In this document: one piece after another, positions 1 through 6,246 of the stretch
Position numbering within the stretch: position 1 is the stretch's first letter
Layout: each line of letters starts with the position of its first letter
From: Ichthyobacteriaceae bacterium
Lineage (GTDB): Bacteria; Bacteroidota; Bacteroidia; Flavobacteriales; JADGDT01
Length of the DNA: 40,667 nt
Direction of reading: 5' to 3'
Assembly (NCBI GenBank): GCA_016744755.1
Contig: JADGDT010000017.1
Coordinates: forward strand, 1-40,667
Translations under genes and position numbers: made by a program
The notes under the pieces: generated by a model
What the model was told of the DNA's origin: nothing
The model's database searches: none
What the model saw: only the letters and a program-made list of their open reading frames with translations

Positions 1-717
1 CCTTTCCATAATATCTAAAACCAAATCATCTACAAATGGCCGGTAAGGTTCCATAATATCATCAGCTAGTGGATAAGAATTATATCTATTATGATGATGT
101 ATTCCCTGTGTTGGCAACAATCCTGAACCTACAAGGCTACGAGCAATAACCGCTCGTAAAATTGCATACCCGTAATTCAATAAATTATTGGGTTTGTCTT
201 CAAATCTTCCTCGTTTAAACATTTCTACATTATCGCCAAACAGATGTTTCCAATAATATGCGGCTGCTTGTCCTTCGTGATTCTGAACATCTCCCGAAAG
301 TGTTGAATCCGCAAGATGATACATTATATTAGTCCTTATATTAGATTGCTCGTCGAGTAATCTAGCCTGATTTTTTATTTTTGATTGTATAGTCTGTTGC
401 CATAATTGTTTTTTTAATGGCAAACTCGCATTTAACTGAGATGTAAACCTCTCTCCTTGTACGCTATTTCCATCCAAATTAAGAATCATACCTTGTGGCA
501 TGTGCTTGTCGTTTGTTGTAATAACAGCAACATTATTAGATAATAAATTAGAAATCAGAGTATGACTTATTGTAATTTGATAATGATCTAGAACAATAAA
601 GCCAATATCTTCTATTGGAACTATTTTTGTTTCAGCATCGTCGTACTCAACAATTAACTGCTTGTTTTTTGTGTGGAGATAAGTTTTGTTTCCAAAGTAA
701 AGGGTTCGTTTTATCAT
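1..717 (-). CDS. cas1: CRISPR-associated endonuclease Cas1, type II (3' end cut by window edge)
   Basis: Cas1 is the integrase subunit that, with Cas2, inserts new spacers into the CRISPR array. Reading down from the ATG at 717 gives 239 codons open to the window edge, beginning MIKRTLYFGNKTYLHT. The metal-binding regions are visible: GDVQNHEGQAA around residues 142-152, with E148 the likely catalytic acid, and GIHHHN-RYNSYPLADDIMEP around 205-224 with the conserved His and acidic residues. Type II Cas1 proteins are about 290-300 residues, so roughly the last 55-60 are missing. The gene follows cas9 on the same strand but about 700 bases away, because a transposase gene lies between them. cas2 and the array are expected beyond base 1. 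Confidence 0.95.
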   Translation of the reverse strand, partial: MIKRTLYFGNKTYLHTKNKQLIVEYDDAETKIVPIEDIGFIVLDHYQITISHTLISNLLSNNVAVITTNDKHMPQGMILNLDGNSVQGERFTSQLNASLPLKKQLWQQTIQSKIKNQARLLDEQSNIRTNIMYHLADSTLSGDVQNHEGQAAAYYWKHLFGDNVEMFKRGRFEDKPNNLLNYGYAILRAVIARSLVGSGLLPTQGIHHHNRYNSYPLADDIMEPYRPFVDDLVLDIMER

Positions 718-735
718 AGGTGAAATTTAGTTTAT

Positions 736-768
736 AGCATCGGTGTCGCTTTGAGCGACGCCGATGCT
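736..768. repeat. REP-like palindrome 1 (3' of the transposase gene)
   Basis: The arms AGCATCGG (736-743) and CCGATGCT (761-768) pair perfectly. The stem continues inward as TGTCGCT against AGCGACG, with one T-G wobble (744/760), and closes on the loop TTG (751-753), giving a 15-bp stem. The central 25 bases (740-764) are identical to those of palindrome 2 at 1134-1158. It lies 5 bases beyond the transposase stop codon and 18 bases before the cas1 start, so it would be in the cas1 leader of any readthrough transcript. Confidence 0.85.
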
Positions 769-772
769 TGTA

Positions 773-1354
773 TCAAAAATCTACATATTCTTCTGCCATT
801 TTCTTATTTATCAGCTTTCCATCTCTAATGCCTGCGTAATCTATCGCTGACGAAAACTCCCAATCTACCTCATTATCCACTAATCTTGCCTTTACAGGGT
901 TTTGATGGATATAATTGAAACATATCTGAAGATATTGATCTTCGGTAAATTGAACATTTACATCATTGGCATTAATGAAGTTTGGAGTTGGTCCATTGAA
1001 ACAGTTTACACATTCTGCTTTAGTTTTCTCACGAAATAGTTTACCTGTTCTTTTTTGTTGTTTGTTTATTGCACTAGTATATGAGCGTAACATTATTCCT
1101 ATAGAATCGTTGATTGTTCTTCGTTTGCTAGCGTCGGTGTCGCTTTGAGCGACGCCGACACTTACCTCGTTCACCAACACCATCAAGTGAAAGTGATTTG
1201 GCATTAAACACCACGCTAAAATATCGGCATAAGGCAAAATATACTTTCTTATCTTTTTCAGAAAAAACAAATAATTATCCCTATCAAAGAAAATCTTTTG
1301 CCTATTGTTTCCTTGATTGTAGATGTGGTATATGTTGTCTTTTTCTATTTGCAT
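773..1354 (-). CDS. REP-associated tyrosine transposase (Y1 / IS200-like TnpA, RAYT)
   Basis: Single-strand DNA transposase of the Y1 HUH superfamily. The metal-binding pair is the HFH of MPNHFHLMV (H54, H56), and the nucleophile is probably Y148 in FNYIHQNPVKARLV, a signature of the RAYT branch. The 193-residue frame is intact, begins at ATG 1354 and has no frameshift. Residues 65-75 (SVGVAQSDTDA), just after the HxH strand, are encoded by a REP-like palindrome and look like an in-frame insertion in a loop. The gene runs in the same direction as cas9 and cas1 and lies between them. RAYTs are thought to spread REP sequences but are usually non-mobile themselves; activity here cannot be judged from sequence. 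Confidence 0.93.
   Translation of the reverse strand: MQIEKDNIYHIYNQGNNRQKIFFDRDNYLFFLKKIRKYILPYADILAWCLMPNHFHLMVLVNEVSVGVAQSDTDASKRRTINDSIGIMLRSYTSAINKQQKRTGKLFREKTKAECVNCFNGPTPNFINANDVNVQFTEDQYLQICFNYIHQNPVKARLVDNEVDWEFSSAIDYAGIRDGKLINKKMAEEYVDF
1130..1162. repeat. REP-like palindrome 2, inside the transposase reading frame
   Basis: Same core as palindrome 1 (25 identical bases, 1134-1158). The outer arms differ slightly: the stem has one C-A mismatch (1132/1160) and otherwise pairs from 1130 to 1162 around the loop TTG. It is a multiple of three long and encodes residues 65-75 of the transposase without breaking the frame. Confidence 0.85.
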
Positions 1355-1374
1355 GGTTTTGCTTTTGGTTAATC

Positions 1375-1407
1375 AGTCACGGTGTGTCTCAAAGACACGC
1401 CGTGACT
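1375..1407. repeat. REP-like palindrome 3 (5' of the transposase gene, after cas9)
   Basis: The arms AGTCACGG (1375-1382) and CCGTGACT (1400-1407) pair perfectly. The stem continues as TGTGTCT against AGACACG with a T-G wobble at 1383/1399, the same position as in the other two copies. Arm sequences differ from copies 1 and 2 but compensate on both sides, so the fold rather than the sequence is kept. It lies 10 bases past the cas9 stop. No T-run follows on the minus strand, so it does not look like an intrinsic terminator. Confidence 0.8.
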
Positions 1408-1417
1408 AGCAATTATT

Positions 1418-4400
1418 TTAGTATTCGCCAACTTTTACTATTTGCCCTAAGTGATTTATTCTTACTTTAATTATTCTATTTAATTTATCAGGAGTTTGGA
1501 TAAAATTATATGAAATGCCAGACAATACCTTCATCTTCTTAAGTAACTCACTATTCACAGCTTGTGTTTCTAAATGATTATTAAAAACATAATTCTTAGT
1601 AGAAATCTTCTGCACCCTAAACAAATGCGGACTAATCAAGCTTGTATTTTTAGGATTAAGTAAATCTATTTCTGAAGGTTCAAAATCCTCAGAAGGAAAA
1701 ATAAAATATTCATTTTGTTTCATCGTGAAGAGGAATTCTAAGCCCTCCTTATTTTTATCAATAATTGGCAACCCTTCGTTTACTCTATGCACAGCTTCAT
1801 AAAAAGAAACAACCTCTTCTTGTAATTTTCCTTTATTATCTCTATAAATTGCAACGTGATGGTTGTTTCCTGTACTTACAAAATCTACAGCTTGCCTATT
1901 GCCCTCATTGTCTAACAATATATTACCGTTATGGTCTTTTTTGTAATGTAGTGCTTCCACATTATTTACACCTGTAATTGTAGCACGCTTAATGCTAATC
2001 CCTTTTCCTTTATTTAGCCAAATTGGATTTTCTTCAAGGTTTACAAATGCTTTTTTAGCATCGCCTCCAAACTCATTAAGTCTATCTTGTAGTGCTTTTT
2101 TTACTCCAATATCTACAACCTTATCTATCTTTAAATCTGGAGAAATATCTTTTCTTATTGTATAAATGTTTTCTACCGATACTAATTTTACCTTTTCAGG
2201 AATAGTAGTGGTTTTAGTTTCATCAATAAAAATAGGATTTTTACTTGGTGAATTTTTTCCAGTAAATGCTTTTTTAGCATCTCCTTTATATTCTTCTAAT
2301 CTATAAAGTAAAGCCTCTCTATAAATTTTCTTTGCAACCAACTTAATCTTTGCCATATCGAATTTACCTCCAAGCTTTTCTTCTTTAGTAACGTACTTAG
2401 ATGACTTACCATATATAGTTTCTTTATGCAATTGACCTCTAGGCGTTAACTCTGTTTTAGTAAAAAACTTATCTCTGCCTTTTATCTTAATTTTATTTTT
2501 ATTTCTTGTAACTACCTTATTTTTTGCTTTAAAAGAAATCAAGATACCCTCAAGATGTCTTTTAGATTCTCGTCGAAACTCGCCTATAGGCATTGGAGAA
2601 GTAAAAACTAATTTGCCTTTTTTATTTCTATGCAAATTATTTTGCTCTATCCCGTATATTGCTCCGCTCTTGTCTTTTCTGGCATGTAGATTGTTCAAAT
2701 ACTGTATGTAAGCTGGTTTTGTAAACGCAACAGTTAATGCATCCATTGCATGATGTCTATGATCGTTTCGTTTAGTCCAATCTTTTATTCTTTTTTCCTC
2801 CTGACCGTTCTTACCTTCTATAATTTCAACCAAACCTAACTTTTCATATTTAGGCATATTTAGGTCTTTCATTGTATTTATCAACTGCCAATCGTTCCTT
2901 AATCTATCAGTAATACTGCCTGATGTAGCACTAACTGTTCTAACAATTTCTTGCAACATTTGGGTTGCTTTCTTTGCTATATACTGACTATTTCGTAAAT
3001 CTCTTTCTATAAACCCTTCTGAAAGTTCAGATGCTTTTTTCAATAATTTGCTATACTTTGCCTTAGAGAAACCACCATCTTTATACATTGTCTCAACCCT
3101 CGATAAATATTGATTAAATTTATTTTTATCCAAGAAAATATTTAAAAAATCATACGCTGTTTCATTACTTTTTTTCAAATTAACTTCTCTTACTGATAGG
3201 GTTTTATTTGAGAAACTATCATCGAAGACCAAAGCTTTAGGTACAATATGTTCTATATCAAATTCTTTAGAAAATATTTTTTCTCTTGGAATATATGTAT
3301 TGGTGTAAATTGTCTTATATCCATTACTTTCTAATTCTTCCCAAAGCTTAAACCTAATAATATCATTTCGGGTAACTTTTGTAATCCCAAATTCAGTCTG
3401 TAAAACTTTTCTAATCTTTTCATGTTTTGCAGTTGCTTTGTTAATATTGGATGTCATTTCGGCTCGTTCCTTAGCACTTTTCTTTAACTCTCTTGCTAAC
3501 TCAACTCTAATTTCATCAGGTTTACCTAAATTTTCATCTTTAATTATTGCATTTATGACATTAACTAGCTGGTTTAATATTTTTTCAACAACAGGATTAC
3601 GAAGTGAGTTTTTGGGTAGAAGTTCTAAAACATCTTTTAACTCTCTTTTTTCTTGCTCTTCTTTTGTTAGTGAAGAAGAGTGATTATAGCCTGCATAATT
3701 ACAAGCTTTATCGTAAGCACTACCTTCTTTCAGAAAAGGTAATATTTTACGAATTGCTCTACTCGACAACCCTCCATAATCAGCTTGTAACTTACAATTA
3801 GTTATCAACTTCGCATATTCTTCTCTGAATCCAAATTTTTCAGTTATTGCATTTATTAGTTTTTCTTCTCCTGTTCTACTATTATCTCCTTCAAAAGAAT
3901 ACAACAAATGCCAAAGTTGTAACATAGGTTGTTTGTCAAATTCATTCCCCGACACTTCGTCATTAAAAAGAATAATCTCCTGCTCAATACCTAGTTCACT
4001 AAATTTAGAAATTATTACGTCATTAATATCTACAGCTTTTAATTTCTTGAAATCATACTCCTTCCCTTCCCTCTTTAATATCTCTTGATAAACTTTATAA
4101 AGTTCAGCATTAAATCTATTACCTTCTAATCCTTCTTTATAATTTAGTTTAAACTCTTTTGGTTTTTCAACTAAAATTTTCAACACATCACTTTTACTTA
4201 ATTTTTCTCGGATGTTTAGTTCCTCAAAAAGTAGGTTTTTAGCCTCTTGCGAAATTTGTTCTCCTTTATACTTTTCTTTAGTACTAATATTTTGAATTTC
4301 TATATTATTTATTAGTTGCCATATCTTGAACTCTTGGAAAAGAGGAGCAGATTTAGGAATAGCCTTATGCTGTTTTTCGAACTCACATTCACTTATTAAA

Positions 4401-5518
4401 TGCTTTTGTGATTTTAATCTACGTTGGTAAAAGATTATAACATCTCTAACCTCTTTTTTTAATTCTTCTGTTAACTCAAAGTGAAACTCCTTTTGCTTTT
4501 CCCAAATTGCCTCAAATTCATCTAGATAATCTTGGCGATAAAAAACTTGATTTTTTAGTTTTGTGTGTGAATTAACTTCTAATTGTTTGTAAAGATATTC
4601 ACCTACAGTTTGCTTATTAAAGTAGAGTTCCTTACTTCTATCACTTATCGCTCCTAGATATCCACTTGATGAATTAATATTATTATTTATTTCTTGAATT
4701 ACAATTGCTAATTCTTCTAAGTTAAGTTCTTCGGATAAAGCTTTTGTCCTCCATAGATAATTTTCCTTCTTTTGTTCTACTCCTTTTGTTTCTCTCTTCA
4801 CTCCTATTATACTAAATGGGTCTTTTAGAATTGCCCAAGTTTGTGTTTTATTTTTACTACGTATTTCTTCTTTTAGTATGTCAGTTAAAACCCCTACATT
4901 AAATTGCTTCTGAAAACTCCAAATTTTATCTAATTCATTTTGTAAATCCGATCTATAAAAATCTGGAATATGCTTCTTCCCATTAGCGAATAAATTATAT
5001 ACATACTCTCCTGGAGTTAAATCATTATCGTAAATTAATTTTGCAACTTCCATTCCATCAATTGCAGTTCCTTCATCATCAGACTTAGCTTTCCTACTAC
5101 TTTTATATCCTCTCTTTTTATTTATCATCAAGAGAGTTTTAGCTAAATCATCTTTAGCTATTTTTTCTCGAGGGGCTTTTGCTCGTTGTTCATAAGTATC
5201 AAAAGTTGTTAACTTTCCTTCTTCGCTTAAAATAGTATTATCTGAAATAATATTATTCTTCTTTAGAATATTTATCAATGCATCTCTCCTCAATTGATAT
5301 CTATCTAAACTTCTTCTTGCACCACGTTTTAATGTTCTATCAGCATTAATAGAGACTGCTTTCCCTTTCTGAAAATCTGTCTCTTCATCCGTACTAAGAG
5401 GAATAACTCTAACCCCAATTTTTATTATTGATGATTTTTCTTCTTTATTTTCTGCTTCGTTAACTAATGCCCAACCTATGGAAGTTGTCCCTAAATCAAG
5501 TCCTAAAATCTTTTTCAT
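1418..5518 (-). CDS. cas9: CRISPR-associated endonuclease Cas9, type II-C
   Basis: RNA-guided DNA endonuclease of 1366 residues. Seen in order: RuvC-I with D8 in ILGLDLGTTSIGW; an arginine-rich bridge helix around 61-80 (RGARRSLDRYQLRRD); RuvC-II with E673 in IRVELARELK; the HNH domain with H757 in FDIEHIVPKAL and N780; and RuvC-III with H923 and D926 in HHAMDAL. All catalytic residues of both nucleases are present, so the enzyme should cut. The C-terminal WED/PAM-interacting part (from about 1060) holds two copies of a GDAKKAF-containing segment 73 residues apart. The ATG at 5518 gives a proper RuvC-I start. A tracrRNA gene lies divergently 25-30 bases upstream. No csn2 or cas4 is visible, and the layout fits subtype II-C. 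Confidence 0.97.
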   Translation of the reverse strand: MKKILGLDLGTTSIGWALVNEAENKEEKSSIIKIGVRVIPLSTDEETDFQKGKAVSINADRTLKRGARRSLDRYQLRRDALINILKKNNIISDNTILSEEGKLTTFDTYEQRAKAPREKIAKDDLAKTLLMINKKRGYKSSRKAKSDDEGTAIDGMEVAKLIYDNDLTPGEYVYNLFANGKKHIPDFYRSDLQNELDKIWSFQKQFNVGVLTDILKEEIRSKNKTQTWAILKDPFSIIGVKRETKGVEQKKENYLWRTKALSEELNLEELAIVIQEINNNINSSSGYLGAISDRSKELYFNKQTVGEYLYKQLEVNSHTKLKNQVFYRQDYLDEFEAIWEKQKEFHFELTEELKKEVRDVIIFYQRRLKSQKHLISECEFEKQHKAIPKSAPLFQEFKIWQLINNIEIQNISTKEKYKGEQISQEAKNLLFEELNIREKLSKSDVLKILVEKPKEFKLNYKEGLEGNRFNAELYKVYQEILKREGKEYDFKKLKAVDINDVIISKFSELGIEQEIILFNDEVSGNEFDKQPMLQLWHLLYSFEGDNSRTGEEKLINAITEKFGFREEYAKLITNCKLQADYGGLSSRAIRKILPFLKEGSAYDKACNYAGYNHSSSLTKEEQEKRELKDVLELLPKNSLRNPVVEKILNQLVNVINAIIKDENLGKPDEIRVELARELKKSAKERAEMTSNINKATAKHEKIRKVLQTEFGITKVTRNDIIRFKLWEELESNGYKTIYTNTYIPREKIFSKEFDIEHIVPKALVFDDSFSNKTLSVREVNLKKSNETAYDFLNIFLDKNKFNQYLSRVETMYKDGGFSKAKYSKLLKKASELSEGFIERDLRNSQYIAKKATQMLQEIVRTVSATSGSITDRLRNDWQLINTMKDLNMPKYEKLGLVEIIEGKNGQEEKRIKDWTKRNDHRHHAMDALTVAFTKPAYIQYLNNLHARKDKSGAIYGIEQNNLHRNKKGKLVFTSPMPIGEFRRESKRHLEGILISFKAKNKVVTRNKNKIKIKGRDKFFTKTELTPRGQLHKETIYGKSSKYVTKEEKLGGKFDMAKIKLVAKKIYREALLYRLEEYKGDAKKAFTGKNSPSKNPIFIDETKTTTIPEKVKLVSVENIYTIRKDISPDLKIDKVVDIGVKKALQDRLNEFGGDAKKAFVNLEENPIWLNKGKGISIKRATITGVNNVEALHYKKDHNGNILLDNEGNRQAVDFVSTGNNHHVAIYRDNKGKLQEEVVSFYEAVHRVNEGLPIIDKNKEGLEFLFTMKQNEYFIFPSEDFEPSEIDLLNPKNTSLISPHLFRVQKISTKNYVFNNHLETQAVNSELLKKMKVLSGISYNFIQTPDKLNRIIKVRINHLGQIVKVGEY
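2045..2281 (-). repeat. Direct repeat within cas9 (two 18-base identical segments 219 bases apart)
   Basis: The segments 2045-2062 and 2264-2281 are identical over 18 bases and are spaced by 219 bases (73 codons), in frame. They encode DAKKAF in both places: RLEEYKGDAKKAF near residues 1073-1085 and RLNEFGGDAKKAF near 1146-1158. Similarity extends to NPIFID against NPIWLN downstream. This suggests an internal duplication in the C-terminal region. Confidence 0.75.
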
Positions 5519-5544
5519 AGTTTTATTTGTGTTACTTATATTTT

Positions 5545-5642
5545 TCAGTTAATATTGTTCTACAATTTTGAAGCAATTCACAATAAGGATTATTCCGTTG
5601 TGAAAACATTCAAGGCGGGAATTTTTTCTCGCCTTTTCTTTT
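5545..5642 (+). ncRNA. tracrRNA (predicted) of the type II-C system
   Basis: Trans-activating RNA that pairs with CRISPR repeats and is bound by Cas9. The likely anti-repeat is about 5553-5583 (TTGTTCTACAATTTTGAAGC... ending TTCACAA). It is followed by a short nexus-like hairpin GGA-TTAT-TCC (5587-5596), the tail CGTTGTGAAAAC, and a 10-bp terminator hairpin at 5612-5635. The tail AAGGATTATTCCGTTGTGAA is the form I know from Bacteroidota tracrRNAs. From the anti-repeat, the CRISPR repeat should begin near TTGTGAATTGCTTCAAAATT, allowing for bulges. The 5' end is a guess: no convincing promoter box was found upstream. Confidence 0.82.
5612..5642 (+). terminator. Intrinsic terminator of the tracrRNA
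   Basis: AAGGCGGGAA (5612-5621) pairs with TTCTCGCCTT (5626-5635) with one G-T wobble around the loop TTTT. It is followed by TTCTTTTTTT. It also forms the final stem-loop of the tracrRNA. Confidence 0.85.
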
Positions 5643-5672
5643 TTACCTATTTTTGTATTACAATTGAGTAGC

Positions 5673-5684
5673 TAGACATGTCTA
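5673..5684. promoter_or_regulatory. 12-bp perfect palindrome, possible operator
   Basis: TAGACATGTCTA is a perfect inverted repeat in the gap between the tracrRNA terminator and the VF530-family gene. It lies just downstream of a lone Bacteroidota -7-like box TATTTTTG (5648-5655, plus strand), which lacks a matching -33 box. A dimeric regulator site is possible, but no regulator is encoded nearby. Confidence 0.3.
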
Positions 5685-5768
5685 ACGTAGAGTTAAATAT
5701 ACACAAAAACTAACTGCAAGGTTATTAAGCTCTTGAACTATTATTCTTACATCAATAAACTCTCAACT

Positions 5769-5999
5769 ATGAAAAATCACATATCAGAAAACCAACCAAA
5801 TAACACTCTGCACGGAGTGAAACTTGCCGATATGATGAAATTACTGATGAATGAATACAGTTGGGAGCAACTTGCTACTTTTATAGATGTGAAATGTTTT
5901 AAGTCTAATCCTACTTACAAATCGTGTTTGAAGTTTTTTAGGAAAACTCCTTGGGCAAGAGCAAAAGTTGAGAAATTATATCTTGAAACTATTAGATAG
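5769..5999 (+). CDS. VF530 / DUF2132 family small DNA-binding-like protein
   Basis: A 76-residue protein. The family signature is clear in LHGVKLADMMKLLMNEY, WEQLATFIDVKCFKSNPTYK and SCLKFFRKTPWARAKVEKLY, which match the VF530 family (named from a Vibrio fischeri protein, small helical fold, proposed to bind DNA). I chose ATG 5769; the frame stays open upstream to a TTG at 5733, but the added residues (NYYSYINKLST) do not look like the family. The gene stands alone between the CRISPR locus and the eno terminator. Its cellular role is not established. Nothing ties it to Cas9 except position. Confidence 0.88.
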   Translation: MKNHISENQPNNTLHGVKLADMMKLLMNEYSWEQLATFIDVKCFKSNPTYKSCLKFFRKTPWARAKVEKLYLETIR

Positions 6000-6019
6000 G
6001 AACAACGTTTAAATATTAT

Positions 6020-6044
6020 TTAAGAGAGTAGATTTTCTACTTAA
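6020..6044 (+). other. Small hairpin after the VF530-family gene
   Basis: GTAGA (6028-6032) pairs with TCTAC (6036-6040), and TTAA (6020-6023) with TTAA (6041-6044), with GAGA bulged on the left. No T-run follows, so terminator function is doubtful. It directly abuts the structured element at 6045-6155. Confidence 0.35.
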
Positions 6045-6155
6045 TTGCCCCATTTGCATGAAGGATAGAGGCGACATCCTTTTTGATTTTTCATCAAAAA
6101 GATAAAGCCGAAAGCCTGACCTGTAGAGATAACGGAAGGACATGCCCAAATTAGA
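6045..6155 (+). ncRNA. Structured intergenic element, possible small RNA or repeated flavobacterial element
   Basis: ATTTG+CATG (6052-6060) pairs with CATG-CC-CAAAT (6141-6151), closing an element of about 100 bases. Inside, CTTTTTGAT (6079-6087) pairs perfectly with ATCAAAAAG (6093-6101). AAGGAT/ATCCTT (6061-6066/6076-6081) can form a competing hairpin, and GC-rich single-stranded patches (GAGGCGAC, AAGCCGAAAGCCTGACC) look conserved in style. From memory, similar sequences (GGAT..GCGGCATCC, a long hairpin, then GCGGA..AGCCCGACC) recur between genes in flavobacteria; I cannot name a family. Strand is assigned from that recollection and is uncertain. No open frame of note overlaps it. Confidence 0.5.
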
Positions 6156-6157
6156 AG

Positions 6158-6191
6158 CATAAAAAAACCACCTCAAATTAATGAGATGGTT
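6158..6191 (-). terminator. Intrinsic terminator of carA-eno
   Basis: On the minus strand AACCATCTCA (6191-6182) pairs fully with TGAGGTGGTT (6175-6166), with one T-G wobble, around a 6-base loop. A run of seven T follows (complement of A6161-6167). It lies 55 bases past the eno stop. Confidence 0.85.
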
Positions 6192-6200
6192 ATAAGTTTA

Positions 6201-6238
6201 GCTACCGCCTCATATTAATGAGATAGTGGCTTTATTTT
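6201..6238. terminator. Second hairpin, near-duplicate of the eno terminator
   Basis: 6201-6213 pairs imperfectly with 6218-6230. The core CCTCA-ATTAATGAGAT matches the first terminator at 6171-6187. On the plus strand it is followed by TTTATTTTTAT, so it could stop plus-strand transcription coming from 5769. On the minus strand it would precede the main terminator. Two mismatches in either orientation make it weaker. Confidence 0.5.
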
Positions 6239-6246
6239 TATATCTA

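Larger units (their letters stand above)
736..1407 (-). mobile_element. RAYT-type transposase gene bounded by REP-like palindromes
   Basis: A Y1 transposase gene (773-1354) is bracketed by palindromes at 736-768 and 1375-1407 and contains a third at 1130-1162. All three share length, a 3-base loop and a G-T wobble at the same stem position. This is the arrangement of REP-associated tyrosine transposases (RAYTs), which are usually single-copy relatives of IS200/IS605 TnpA. The unit occupies the space between cas9 and cas1, genes that are normally close together in type II-C loci. No target-site duplication is expected for this enzyme class and none was seen. The exact ends are an inference from the palindromes. 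Confidence 0.75.

Noticed and set aside
1375-1407. Palindrome after cas9 as a transcription terminator
   Set aside because: No T-run on the minus strand after the stem, and the same fold recurs as a REP-like element.
1-5640. CRISPR array within the Cas locus
   Set aside because: No regularly spaced direct repeat matching the predicted anti-repeat occurs in the window; the array should lie beyond the left edge.
5733-5768. Longer N-terminus (TTG start) for the VF530-family protein
   Set aside because: The extra residues do not resemble the family and an ATG is available at 5769.
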